Below are positions 1-60,000 of a stretch of DNA of 60,000 nucleotides, one piece after another. The notes beneath the pieces are model-generated. The model did no database searches. It was given only the letters and a program-made list of their open reading frames with translations, and was not told the DNA's origin. The translations under genes and the position numbers were made by a program. The DNA lies in the NCBI GenBank assembly GCA_903813345.2, contig CAIIXF020000007.1, forward strand, positions 19,705,564 through 19,765,563, in the 5' to 3' direction. The DNA is from Owenia fusiformis. Taxonomy: Eukaryota; Annelida; Polychaeta; Sabellida; Oweniidae. Every line of letters begins with the position of its first letter. Positions within the stretch are counted from its first letter, which is position 1.

Positions 1-337
1 ACTTAGTAGTGTTTTTTCATTGGAATTAGGAATCACTTGCGATGATGCTAGAATTTCTTCACCTGAGTGATTTCAATGTTTTGATATCACACTTGATAGA
101 TATATGACCTCTGAGCAAGTATTATGAAAACACAATGAGCTTATGGGAAAAATCATCAAAATTGCTAATTGAAACGAACATAAAATATAAACCCAATGCT
201 TTCAAGTATCACTTTATGACAGACTGTAAATCAGAAAAGTCTACTATCAAATGTAAATAAAATTACATAGTTTTACTCAATACCTTAATTATTAAAAATA
301 AAACAATAAACCTATTTGTTGTATTTGACTATTTTAG

Positions 338-19571
<19,234 letters not shown>

Positions 19572-21083
19572 CATGCAGACAGGCCCTACTCATGGATACA
19601 ATCAGACAGGCCCTAACCATGGATACCAATTGAACCTTACATGCAGGCCATATATGGACTATCAATGCAACACTGGACTCCTTGCCCTTTATAAAAGATA
19701 TCCTGGAATTCCTCTTTATGTCATTCTTTTCCAGAATCATGATTGAAATGAGTGTTGAATGGCAAGAATACATGCAAACACATAACGCAGGGTGGATATC
19801 AAGTGCTGAATCTCAAAAAGGTTGATTTTTTACAAAGGTGTTTTTACACTCCTGAGCAACTAAGTGTCCTAATGTCTTGATATGAATGTTCAAATTGCTC
19901 AAAATCTGAATGTCTACAGCTCTAAATGACCCATGTGAAACATTCTGGGGAACATTTTTAAATGAAATCAAATTGCAGTTCAAGATTTTGAATCCAGGAC
20001 ATCCATGTTTTAACACATGTTTATGCCCACCAAATCAATGTACCAATGATCATGTGGTACATGTATGTGTTGGAAATGTTTTTGTTGATGAAAAACATGA
20101 ATTCAATCTAAACTGTTTGGATAGTCAAGATTTCTCTCGTTATCTCTACCAATTACATGTGTAGTGTGTCACTTGTACTTGAAGTTCACATCTTTGCAAT
20201 ATTACATTTTTACCTTAATTTTTGATTTCCCTTCAGTCGTTCATGAAATTCTGATATATTTGTGAAAATTAAATCCTTTTAAATAAGCAGAATAAGTAGA
20301 CTTGAAAGTTATTAATAATTTATATTGTATGAATATTATTGTATGTTATTTGCAACACATGCTCTTTGTAGTTGTGTTCTGGTTCTCTTGATTAAGAGTG
20401 ATTTATTTGCCTCATAAAATGAGAAATATAAAATTAAATTTTGCAATTTACGGATATTTGAGTCTAACACAATCTTCAGTGAGAAATGTACATAACATTT
20501 TGAAAAGGTTAACATTGTGATGTATTTTTGATGTTCACATGGATTGAACATTTTGTTGGGTTAAAGATTTCAAATATATTGCATTTGCATTTATTATTTA
20601 TTCTGGTTAAACATAGGAAAGGACTGTGGCCTAAAAGTATTACTTATATTACTTTAGTTTTACATTGAATACACTTCTGGTTGAGTTCAGTGTTAGTTCC
20701 TATGGGGGTTAACGGTTTATGGAATGTCGTTCCCTGGCACCCCGTCATCTTGCCCGTACTTACAGTATAGTAAATTACTTTCTCATATGACTCAGATTCA
20801 GCCTTGTATCACATACATCCCATTTCTTCAATAGAGGCTTTTCCATAAAGCTTTAAAAATCTTGTAAAGTCTCGTTTTAATGAGATTTTAGGTGATCTGC
20901 ATTTTTAACCACTAAAGACTAACATTTTCTTCTATTTGATGGCATATTTGAATTCTGTGTGTAATTTTCTTTCAAAACAACGTTGATTTGCACTGTTATT
21001 TACCTTTATTCAAATTCTAGAGATTTTCAAGTTTTCTAAAAAATGGTCGGGCTAAATCCCCATTGACAACAATGTTGAAAAAC

Positions 21084-21927
21084 CTTTAAAGGCCCCATCT
21101 AAAGTTTAAACCACTTTGGCTTATATTGTAGTCTTACCCAATGTTATCAAAGTGTGATATGTGAAACTTTTTTTTTAAATTTCAAAAAGTGGTTTTTGAC
21201 AGACTTTTTCTTCCAAAATTTGTGAATTTATTTAAAACCAACTTTTAAAGGTCACTCATATCTTCTAATTAGCCACAATTCATACCAATGCATAGCATTC
21301 ATCCTCCCATGTTTTTTGCCGAAAAAATTAAGAAAATCGGTTCATAAATAAGCGAGAAATGAACTTATCAGTGCATGAAAATGGTTCTGAGAAAAATGCA
21401 TTTCCAAATTTTAGTTCTCATAGAAACCAATGGTACAATGATATCTAAAACATAATTTATTCTTCCTTTTAACCTGGTAAGACAATCAACATTGGTTTTT
21501 ATGAAAGTCTAACATATTTAGAAAAGATTGACATCGAAAAAAAATTTTCAATTTTTTCAAAAAGTTTTTGGTACCTTAGTGACATCACTAATGTTTCAAA
21601 ATAGTTTTGATATGTTAAAGCATTGAAGTGGCCCATTAAATATGGCATTTTATTATTGAAATAGTGTGTCCTTTGTTCAACCTTTGCATTGGTGTTAAAA
21701 AGATAATCTTTTTTGAAATGCATTAAGAAATATTTGATGATTAAGAAATTTCAACTTTTTTTGAAAAATGGCGGGAAATTTGAATATTTGAGAAATGAAA
21801 TGCTCACAACTTTTTTTTCAAAATTTTTTTTTGGTTCAAAAATCTCTAAAATCACTTTTTAAGTCCTGACAAATAGTAAATGAATGATAAAAAAATATTT
21901 TCAAACTTTAGACGGGGACTTTAAAAG
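21084..21927. mobile_element. ~840-bp MITE-like element
   Basis: CTTTAAAGGCCCCATCTAAAG at 21084 is matched by its imperfect complement (AAACTTTAGACGGGGACTTT) at 21903-21925, giving ~24-bp inverted ends around an AT-rich noncoding interior. No clear target duplication was found. Confidence 0.5.
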
Positions 21928-22973
21928 TTCATTTACTCCTAAAAGAATCACTATTTTAATGTTAAATCACAATCCACATGTCAATAACATCATATAGTTA
22001 CATTCCAATGGTGTTTTAAGTCGATCCAAATGGAATTACTTGTTAAATCAATAAATTAAGTGACTTGCTATTAAGGTGCCATGTTATTTAGCCCTACCAA
22101 TACCCATGATGCCATCTACTTTTCCATTTATTTGGAAAAGGGTCAATTCCACCAGTCTTGTGTTCATATATCTAATAGTAATAAACATTTACCATGATTA
22201 TTTCATGGCTTGGGACATTTATATGCATATTGGCACTATGCCTGATTTCAAGCAAAATAGAAGACCAATTATTAGTACACCTCTAACTTGGATGCAAGTA
22301 TGTATTGCAAAAAATCAGTGTTATTTTCCGTAAAGTGTGGCATTTATGTAAATGGTTCAGTGTTTGTATCAATGTATGTTTGATAGTAGGGTTCGTTTAC
22401 AGTTATCATGTGCACACTGTAAATTCTTAACTTATCATGAAACAAGAAACCACTCAATACATTGTAATAATAAATTGCCTTGTTGTATATAAGTACACCA
22501 ACCAAGGTATATTCTGTACAAAACTTACCAAACCTGTACATATTAAAGAAAGTGTGTATATAGCTATATATATGGGTGGACTCATGTAAAATATATAACT
22601 ATCATCGATCATGGTGCAAATTGGTTATTTCTAATTTGTTATATTTCCCCAAAAAACATATTTTGTAATTTGACAAAGTATTTGGTGCATGTAGTCAGTG
22701 AGTGCACAATGCAATGAAATCAAAATTTGACATTGGATAGATCATCTTATATATTTTGTGATTCAAGACCCAAGATGTAATAGTTATGCATATTGAAGAT
22801 CACCGTCCTTTGATTTTTTATATGTATAGCAAAGCTAATTAATATGACTAAATCATAGAATGTTGATGAAATGTATCAAATACACCATTTTCTCTAAAGA
22901 TGTTTTATCATGAATGTAATCAATTTCTTCTCTTGTAATACATTTTGATGCATTCAGTTCGATGATTGAGTTT

Positions 22974-23042
22974 TGTGATCAATGATTGTTAGATTGTGAT
23001 CAATGATTGTTCCATTGTGTTCAATGATTGTTCCATTGTGTT
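22974..23042. repeat. Short tandem repeat, ~20-bp unit
   Basis: Three to four copies of a unit around TTGTGATCAATGATTGTT / TTGTGTTCAATGATTGTT. Confidence 0.8.
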
Positions 23043-23814
23043 CTGCTGGTATGACTGACTGTGAAACAAGTTCTATGAATTGTATATTCTATAAATTAAA
23101 GTTACCACCCTGTATTATTGTATTTGTATATAAACAAAGTAGTAATAAATTTTACAAATATATTATTCTATTATGTTTCTTCAGAAGACAATCATAATAC
23201 CATATATTGGGGAAAATTTGAATGACGTATCAATAATTTGCACTTGCAACATGTTGTGTTTGTTCTTCAAGAATTTAGTACTTGAACATATGATCTGTAA
23301 TATCTGCTATCAGTGAATAACTTTATAATCAAAGAAATCGTTACAATTTAATATTTTTGCTCTCTCCATATCATGAATGACTTAAAACATGCCCAGTGTC
23401 ATTCCAGGCTAGTTCTTTTTTGATTTTTATAAGATTATCTGCCAAAAAATGAAAAGGAGCGTGTCCCTTTTTCAAGTCTAATGAACTTTGACATTTCTGC
23501 ATCTTAAAATTTCAATAACTTCAACAGTTCATTAGATATCTCAATTATCTTTTCAGAAAGTAATTCCAAAAACATTAGTATGAGTTTAAGATTGCTTCCA
23601 ACATTTTTACCCATCCATTCCTAAATATATTTTATTCCATGAACCAGACCTGTCAATCAATTAGGTTGCTCCAAAACAGAAATGCATACATGGCAGTTCT
23701 TGACCAATACAGAGATCTAAATTATCTTACTGTTTTATTGTTATACAGATATCTAAGAATGAGATATTGTATGATTATGCACTGAAACGTATTGAAACGT
23801 TAATGTGAAAGTGG

Positions 23815-23989
23815 GAGGGGTGAAGTGGGCGTGATCAAAATGCGCACGAAACCGGAAGTAAAAACAAAAAATGGCGGATGTAATTTCCGGAAATTTATTC
23901 TTAGATTGTCTTCTTTTTTCCATCTATTAACTTAACTTGGACAGTTTACCAACTAATATGGATATATAGCAGTTCATGAACCGTCAGAG
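23815..23989 (+). promoter_or_regulatory. Myosin V promoter and 5' leader (KLF/SP, ETS and YY1-like motifs)
   Basis: Directly upstream of the first coding exon, a short stretch unusually rich in animal promoter motifs for this AT-rich locus: GTGGGCGTG (KLF/SP-like, 23826-23834), ACCGGAAGT (ETS, 23851-23859), AAAATGGCGGA (YY1-like, 23868-23878) and a palindromic TTCCGGAA (23885-23892). No TATA box stands at a usable distance. YY1-type ATGGCGG motifs often lie at or just after transcription starts in TATA-less housekeeping promoters. The start site is therefore inferred to lie near 23860-23900. Confidence 0.6.
23871..23930 (+). other. Possible upstream ORF(s) in the myosin V leader
   Basis: An ATG inside the YY1-like motif opens a 19-codon frame ending TAA at 23930. 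A 3-codon frame starts at 23958, and an ATG at 23976 overlaps the main start in another frame. They matter only if transcription begins upstream of each, which cannot be seen here. Confidence 0.35.
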
Positions 23990-54700
<30,711 letters not shown>

Positions 54701-54772
54701 GTAAAAACTGGAAATAATTTTTTTTTGTCCCAAATTAATTACTTTTTAACAAGTAATTGATTTCTCTGTTAA

Positions 54773-54821
54773 AGCTTATATCAGAGACATATAAAACTGT
54801 TTTATATGTCTCAGCTTATAT
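54773..54821. repeat. 31-bp hairpin insert flanked by a 9-bp direct repeat
   Basis: AGCTTATAT occurs at 54773-54781 and again at 54813-54821. Between them GAGACATATAAAA, a 3-nt loop and its complement form a 13-bp stem. This looks like a tiny insertion with target duplication, 73 nt after the last visible myosin exon. Confidence 0.7.
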
Positions 54822-55208
54822 GAAAGAGTCACTCTATCATAGGGGGACTTGAACTCATGATCATATTGTAAGCTGTTATATTCTTGCATGTATCTATCAC
54901 ATACTCAGCTCTCACACTTGCAAAGACATCTTCCATATAAAAAGACATGGCCATAAGCTAGATACAAGGCATAACTTGATGTAAAATGCCTTTACTGTAT
55001 ATGATTTTTGTGTCAGCATCAATAAGAAGTGTCATAATTTATTATTTAATTTATTATTATTCACTTCCGGTTGCAATGTACACGTAGCATAAAATAAAGT
55101 AATCGGTGTAATTTGTATTTTCAATGTGAATAGGAGCACCTGAATGTTCTAAGTAGGGATATATCGTGAGATAAACGTTTATGAACTAACTGGGAATCAT
55201 TTGGAATC

Positions 55209-56072
55209 ATGGCAGAGGCGAGTCAAAGCAAAATGACGGACTTTATAACGAGCACTCCTTCGAAAAAGATTGAACAAAATGGCGACGATGACATAGCCAA
55301 AAAACCACATAAGAAAAGGACAAAAGTAGACAGGAGTGGGCTTAAAGATGAGTTTAGTGAGAGCGATGATAGTGAGTTTGAACTGTTTGATGATGCAAAT
55401 GACGATGATGATAAGGAATCCGATGAGGAAATGTCCAACAAGGACCTTAAAAAATTCATTACAAAAATGTTCATGAAATTCGATGACAGGTGGATTAAAG
55501 TTCAAAAACGAGTAAGTACGATTGAAAAGAAATATGTGTCATTACAGGAAAAGCATGTTGTTCTTGAAGATAAAACAAAATCACTTGAAGAAGAGATAAA
55601 TCAACTTAAGTTGGACAATAACCACAATAACCAGTATTCAAGAAAGAACAATATCAACATTCATGGTATCCCTGAATCCTCAAGTGCAGAATCGGTCGAC
55701 CAATGCGCTGACACTGTCGTTCAAACGCTTAATGATAAACAAATCCCCATAACGAGAGACATGATCGAAATAGCCCACAGGGTGCCCGGACAACCCAGAG
55801 CTGGTACCACTCGCAAAATTATCGTGAGACTAAAACTTCGAGGCCACAAAGATGTAGTGATGAAGAACAAAAAGAAGCTGAAAGGTTCTGATATTCGAAT
55901 ATACGAGGATGCCAGTCCCCTCAATGGTAAACTGCTTTATGACTTAAGAAAGCACGCAGATGTCGAGAGTTCCTGGATGAACAATGGTAAAGTTCTTGCC
56001 AAACTAAAGTCTGGGAGGATTAGGCCCTTTTCAATTCTGGACCAAGTAGGCGAGGGCTCAAATCTTGCCTGA
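55209..56072 (+). CDS. LINE ORF1p, L1-type RNA-binding protein (287 aa)
   Basis: Nucleic-acid chaperone expected to coat the element RNA. Order: a PIP-box-like QSKMTDFI (6-13), an acidic run (48-76), a coiled coil (~95-140), and an RRM-type domain opening QYSRKNNINIHGIPE (142-156). The last part is a C-terminal domain with RKIIVRLKLRGHKDVVMKN and a final IRPFSILDQ. The frame is intact from ATG to TGA, suggesting a young or conserved copy. The Cys-rich zinc knuckles of other ORF1 types are absent. A donor-like AAG|gtatgc stands 14 nt after the stop. Confidence 0.85.
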   Translation: MAEASQSKMTDFITSTPSKKIEQNGDDDIAKKPHKKRTKVDRSGLKDEFSESDDSEFELFDDANDDDDKESDEEMSNKDLKKFITKMFMKFDDRWIKVQKRVSTIEKKYVSLQEKHVVLEDKTKSLEEEINQLKLDNNHNNQYSRKNNINIHGIPESSSAESVDQCADTVVQTLNDKQIPITRDMIEIAHRVPGQPRAGTTRKIIVRLKLRGHKDVVMKNKKKLKGSDIRIYEDASPLNGKLLYDLRKHADVESSWMNNGKVLAKLKSGRIRPFSILDQVGEGSNLA

Positions 56073-57209
56073 GTCCAAGGTATGCCTATCTAACTCTACC
56101 AATGTGATTATAGTTATACTCAGCTGACACTGATGTCAAACCACAAGTATTTTCTGCCTACAAACTCTTCCAATATCAGGGAACTCTACTAATATAATTG
56201 ATTTATCTTGATCTCAAATTGTTCTTTAATGTGTCTTTTACTTACTTTGATCATAACTGTTTCAATTTAATATGAACTTGATATATAAAACTTGGTATGT
56301 GTATAGGGTATTCTGTGCAATTGTTTGTTTTGACACGTGACCTAAAGTACATGTCCTATGTTCAGTACAGCTTGACCTTGGCAACACTTCCGGTTCAAAT
56401 TGACATGTAATATTGATATCGGTTATGGCCGTTTTCGAGTCAGTAAGCACTAAGCATCAGTTCATGATGTCATCAATGCCATGTATAAGGTAAGGTTGTC
56501 TTTTATATTTACATTTTGCATATGTGGATATAAACTTTAGAAGGTACATGTACTTAGCGGTCAATTGTCATAATTCAACAGTTGCAGGTACAGCATTCGT
56601 AGAAATTGTTGACAACGAAAAAGTATTTGTGTACGTATAAAACCGCGTGTTATGCTTGTACATATTCACTGTCCGTCAATGGACAACATTATTATATACT
56701 GACATGTAGTTATTTGACTTTTCTATTTGGCTCATTTCAGTTCATCAATTCTCTCCAACTTTACATGTGTGTGTGTTATCGATTGATTTGTTTTATGTGC
56801 CCAGGTTTATCTGAGAAGCGGTGAATTTAGTCTGTAAGGGGAGCGTATACTTGGTTCAATAACATAGGTTGAACACGTAGTTCACGAGCGGGAGGGGGGA
56901 GGTTGGACTGGAGCCAATTATTTTGTTTACATTTTGTCTGGCTTTGATACAGTGTACAAATCAATTGGTTTGGGATATAAAACTCTCCTGTTGCATCATT
57001 CTACAGGCATTTTTTAGGCAGCTGTAAATAATAACAATTATCTTATTTTGCTGGGTGTTTTCTATTCTAGTAGTGATTATGTAAAATAATTAGAAGCACC
57101 TATTTACTTCATTATCTACTGAACATTGTATGTCATTACATATGAATGTTTTATTTAAAACATTTTCCTAATGTTAAAGGGATGGCAGTCCCCTGGGTTC
57201 TACTGATTC
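56073..57209 (+). other. Spacer between the two LINE ORFs
   Basis: About 1.1 kb without a recognised coding frame, much longer than usual between LINE ORFs. It contains CACTTCCGGTT at 56385-56395, the same 11-mer (ETS-type core) found at 55072-55082 ahead of ORF1. It may hold a second leader, an insertion or an intron-like segment. Confidence 0.5.
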
Positions 57210-58610
57210 ATGATGATGGGGGTTAGTTTAATGACTTGGAGGTGCAGAATAGGTGTATTTAATTGTGTTAAAGTAAGTCAATCTGACTGCTCCTTTGGCA
57301 TAAACAAAGTAGGGATATCAGAGTGGTTAAAACACATATGTATTCAACATGTTTATATGGTATCCATTGTAGTAATACTTTGTTTATTCTTTCTGTTTTT
57401 TCCAATAGTGTCATTGATTTTGCTTACAATTAGTGCCTCAGTGATGATACATCTTGTAGCATTGTTGTGTGTATCATGCATCCTAAAGCTCATTTGTCTA
57501 AATGCATGCAGCTGTCTTTTATCAATTAGATGTTTGTTAATGACCACCATGGTTATATTTACAATTCTACTGACAATTCCTGGAATAATTCCTTTTGTGA
57601 ATTTACTTAGTCCATTCATAATCAGGCAACTTTTGTTACTTGCTGGGGATGTTGAGGTAAATCCAGGTCCCTTAAACAAAGTTAACGTGTTATTTACTAA
57701 TATTAATAGCATCTCAGCGGATAATAGAAGTCGGTTTGAAAGCTTAAGTATATTTTTGAAGGAGGAGGGGGTCCATATAGCTGGAATTAGTGAAGTGGGG
57801 ACAAATCTTAACCTAGCTGATTATAACATAGATGGTTACCACACCTTGAACCAAGAACTCTATAATAACTCGGGACGCGGGTTGCTTATTTACATCCATG
57901 AATCTATTTCATATAGAATTCGCAATGACCTAAATAATGCAAACCTAGAGTGTCTCTGGGTTGAAACTAAGGTAAAAAATGAAAAACTTCTCTATGGCCT
58001 CTTTTATCGTTCACCCTCCCAATCTGCAATCTCAAGAGATCAATATATGCATAACCTTGATTCGAATATTAGAGCTGCTTTATCAGTGAAATCTGACTTT
58101 GTTATCTTTGGTGGCGATTTTAATTCAAGAAGTCAAAAATGGTGGGTTGGTGATACTAATACTTTAGAAGGAAATATGCTTTATGATGTGAGTGTGAATA
58201 ATTCTCTGACCCAATTCATTGAGGAACCTACTAGAATTACAGCCACTTCTAGCTCATGTTTGGATTTAGTTTTCTCAAATTTTCCTGGAAAGGTATTAAA
58301 ATCTGAGGTAAAACTGCCAATTGGGGGTTCTGACCATAGCTCTGTTTCAGCACTTTTAGATTTCTCTCTGCCTGATAGACATGCAGGGGATTATAAGCAG
58401 ATCTGGCATTACAGTGATGCTAACATTTTACAGTTGAATCAAGCTGTATCTGATTTTAACTGGGATGCACTTTTATCTCACGAAGACATTGATACTGTCA
58501 CTGTAAATTTTACCAATGCATTGTTTGAGATTTTTCAAACTTATATTCCATCCAAAGTGAAAGGAGCAGGTAAGATATGGCAAGCCATTTTCAAAGGGCT
58601 ATATCTTTAA
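57210..58610 (+). CDS. LINE ORF2 N-terminal part: hydrophobic leader, 2A motif, AP endonuclease (466 aa, RT missing)
   Basis: Residues ~44-140 are strongly hydrophobic, with several potential membrane spans. LLLLAGDVEVNPGP (141-154) fits the 2A ribosome-skipping consensus, so Gly153/Pro154 should separate the leader from the enzyme. The exonuclease-endonuclease-phosphatase fold follows with its active-site set: N164/N166, E195, Y266, GGDFNSR (D303, N305), CLDLVFSN (D352) and GSDHSS (D375, H376). This would nick target DNA. After IPSKV (446-450) the frame leaves the family pattern and stops at 58608-58610. A donor-like GCAG|gtaaga lies at the break. The first Met is one of three in a row; the exact start is uncertain. 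Confidence 0.82.
   Translation: MMMGVSLMTWRCRIGVFNCVKVSQSDCSFGINKVGISEWLKHICIQHVYMVSIVVILCLFFLFFPIVSLILLTISASVMIHLVALLCVSCILKLICLNACSCLLSIRCLLMTTMVIFTILLTIPGIIPFVNLLSPFIIRQLLLLAGDVEVNPGPLNKVNVLFTNINSISADNRSRFESLSIFLKEEGVHIAGISEVGTNLNLADYNIDGYHTLNQELYNNSGRGLLIYIHESISYRIRNDLNNANLECLWVETKVKNEKLLYGLFYRSPSQSAISRDQYMHNLDSNIRAALSVKSDFVIFGGDFNSRSQKWWVGDTNTLEGNMLYDVSVNNSLTQFIEEPTRITATSSSCLDLVFSNFPGKVLKSEVKLPIGGSDHSSVSALLDFSLPDRHAGDYKQIWHYSDANILQLNQAVSDFNWDALLSHEDIDTVTVNFTNALFEIFQTYIPSKVKGAGKIWQAIFKGLYL
57627..57671 (+). other. 2A-like ribosome-skipping site
   Basis: Encodes LLLLAGDVEVNPGP with the final Gly-Pro codons GGT-CCC at 57666-57671. All required residues (D-V-E-x-N-P-G-P) are present. 2A-like motifs at the same place are known in APE-type LINEs of several marine invertebrates. 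Confidence 0.9.
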
Positions 58611-60000
58611 TTCTAAGAATATTTTAACCACAAAAACAAATGGTTCTGTTAGATCCATGCCTTGTCTTCAATAAATGACAGTAGGATAATAATCAAGTTG
58701 AATGGATTATCTCTTAAGCTGTTCCTAATCCAACCATCTTCACCAATTTTCCCTAATTCGGACGCAATTTTCACAAAAAATGCAGCATTTTATTTCAGCT
58801 TTTATGGCAAAATTACAATTTATTGTAAGGAATGATCTACCTCTAAAAAGGAAAACTTGATTACTTTGGGATTAGGATAATCCAAAAACAATAACTTTTT
58901 TGGGCCGAATTTTTCACCTAAAAGTAGCAATTTTTTAATGAGATTAATGCATGAAAACATTGAACTATGTCACATGATTGATTTCCAAAAAGAAAAGAAA
59001 TGAGATAAGCATTATCTGATAATCCATTTGTCATTTTTACCTCATAGGCCATGACCTTAGTGTGAAGTGTATGAAAAGATGTCACTTAGATCGACATTTA
59101 GATGTACCCTATTTTATGCAATCATGTTTATAGATAGAGTTATATATGTTCCATAGATGGCATGATATATTCTACATGGGTGAGTGCTAGATACTCTGTG
59201 TATTCATTGTTGCATAATTGCGTATTATAGCAATGAGCATGGATATGTCAACATGACTGGGTCGTGTAAAGTATGTACAGTAAAACATAAATATGTTTAA
59301 CACCTAGTAAAACACATAAGAGGAAATACTTGTTTATATATTTGAATTGTATAGTGTAAATGAATATTTGAAATATTACACATTTGCGATGTTTCAACAA
59401 ACATGATTCAATACCATCTTATTTGAATTAACTCTTCCCATGTGTATCTTTCTTTATCATCAACCATATTGGGGGTTTCGAAAGTGCCTTATGAAAAGGA
59501 GTTTGCTGTAAATGATCTTTCGAATAGTGGTATATGTAGTAGGTATTGATGCAGGTACCACTGTATACGGAGTACATGCAAATAATAATTTTCTCCAATG
59601 GTTTGGCCAAACATTTGTTGCATTTTTTGTTCATTTCAAATTTTATTGGATTGTTTTTGCTGATTGGAATTTTTATGGAATAAACAGTTTAATGCGTTGG
59701 GTTTTACCCTTTGACAATTTGTATATGGCCTTGTGTAATTATGGCCTTGTGTAATTATGATATTGTCACGTACTCGATCACTCTATATTCTCAGTCAATA
59801 CTTCGGGCTTTGTATGAAAAACCTTATACCTTGTACCCACGTGCCGGTGTACTTGGGGCATGATACATTCTTTGAAGAGTTCAATTCTAACGTTTCAGAT
59901 TATTCTGATCATATGAATTGTAGGTGCATTAATGCACTTGTAGACCTACGTGTATGTCTTATAGATCCAACATTTTTCTAGTCATAAATAAGGCCAGAAT
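58611..60000 (+). other. Right-edge intronic DNA, no gene seen
   Basis: AT-rich with no reverse transcriptase, no further myosin exon and no clear element. A 17-bp unit around TGGCCTTGTGTAATTA is doubled at 59725-59758. Confidence 0.6.

Larger units (their letters stand above)
19572..23814 (+). other. Sin3 3' UTR and intergenic region
   Basis: AT-rich noncoding DNA between the Sin3 stop and the myosin promoter. Candidate AATAAA poly(A) signals on the + strand are at 22050-22055, 22469-22474 and 23144-23149; none can be chosen from sequence alone. A ~26-bp unit with CAGGCCCTA--CATGGATAC is tandemly doubled at 19578-19628, just after the stop. Apart from the MITE-like element (21084-21927) and a small tandem repeat near 22975, nothing else is recognised. 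No protein-coding frame has family-level features. Confidence 0.6.
55060..58570 (+). mobile_element. APE-type non-LTR retrotransposon, 3'-truncated, with 2A motif
   Basis: Lies in the sense orientation in the myosin intron after exon 54607-54700. It consists of a 5' leader, ORF1 (55209-56072), a ~1.1-kb spacer, and a second ORF with hydrophobic leader, 2A-like motif and AP endonuclease (57210-58610). No reverse transcriptase follows. Homology ends near 58560 at IPSKV, where LINE proteins normally continue into the RT part. The left limit is approximate, and no poly(A)/3' tail or target duplication was seen. Clade is not assigned (CR1/L2-like endonuclease layout). Confidence 0.75.

Noticed and set aside
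55197-55505. Open frame on the minus strand over LINE ORF1
   Set aside because: Shadow of the ORF1 coding strand; no family features, and the + strand frame is clearly real.
57353-57712. 119-codon minus-strand frame in the LINE leader
   Set aside because: Antisense to the hydrophobic leader/2A region; no motif of its own.

Overview
The window is intron-rich, AT-rich animal nuclear DNA. It holds two conserved eukaryotic genes on the + strand, both cut by the window, with many foldback elements, MITE-like elements, satellites and tRNA-like repeats in their introns. The repeat style, a RAG1-N-terminus-like ORF and a 2A-bearing LINE suggest a marine invertebrate (lophotrochozoan or ambulacrarian/basal deuterostome). 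The phylum cannot be settled from this sequence alone.

Region 1 (338-19571, +) is the Sin3 transcriptional corepressor scaffold. The gene is already running at the left edge, and PAH1 lies upstream. Twenty exons join in one unbroken frame of 1089 codons plus stop. They encode PAH2, PAH3, the HDAC-interaction domain and the Sin3 C-terminal region. The introns hold an 891-bp foldback element with a 5-bp direct repeat, a 2.2-kb element with ~475-bp tandem units and short inverted ends, a ~5-kb foldback element with ~1-kb inverted arms, and three copies of a small dispersed repeat.

Region 2 (19572-23989) is the Sin3 3' UTR and intergenic DNA. It ends in a compact TATA-less-looking promoter with KLF/SP-, ETS- and YY1-like motifs.

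Region 3 (23990-54700 and on past the window) is an unconventional class V myosin. Thirty-two constitutive exons (1460 codons) join in frame: SH3-like start, motor with P-loop and switches, six IQ motifs and the coiled-coil proximal/medial tail. The globular cargo-binding tail is beyond the right edge. Four candidate microexons (12, 21, 15 and 18 nt) carry full splice signals and keep frame. One restores a conserved G-x-L stretch near the N-terminus; the other three sit in the alternatively spliced type of tail region. Myosin intron 4 carries an antisense intronless ORF resembling the zinc-binding N-terminal region of RAG1.

Region 4 (about 55060-58570) lies in the last visible myosin intron. 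It holds a non-LTR retrotransposon with an intact L1-type ORF1 (with a PIP-box-like N-terminus) and a second ORF built as hydrophobic leader, then a 2A-like ribosome-skipping motif, then an AP endonuclease. The second ORF stops exactly where the reverse transcriptase should begin. A 3'-truncated, 5'-intact LINE is the reverse of the usual decay pattern.
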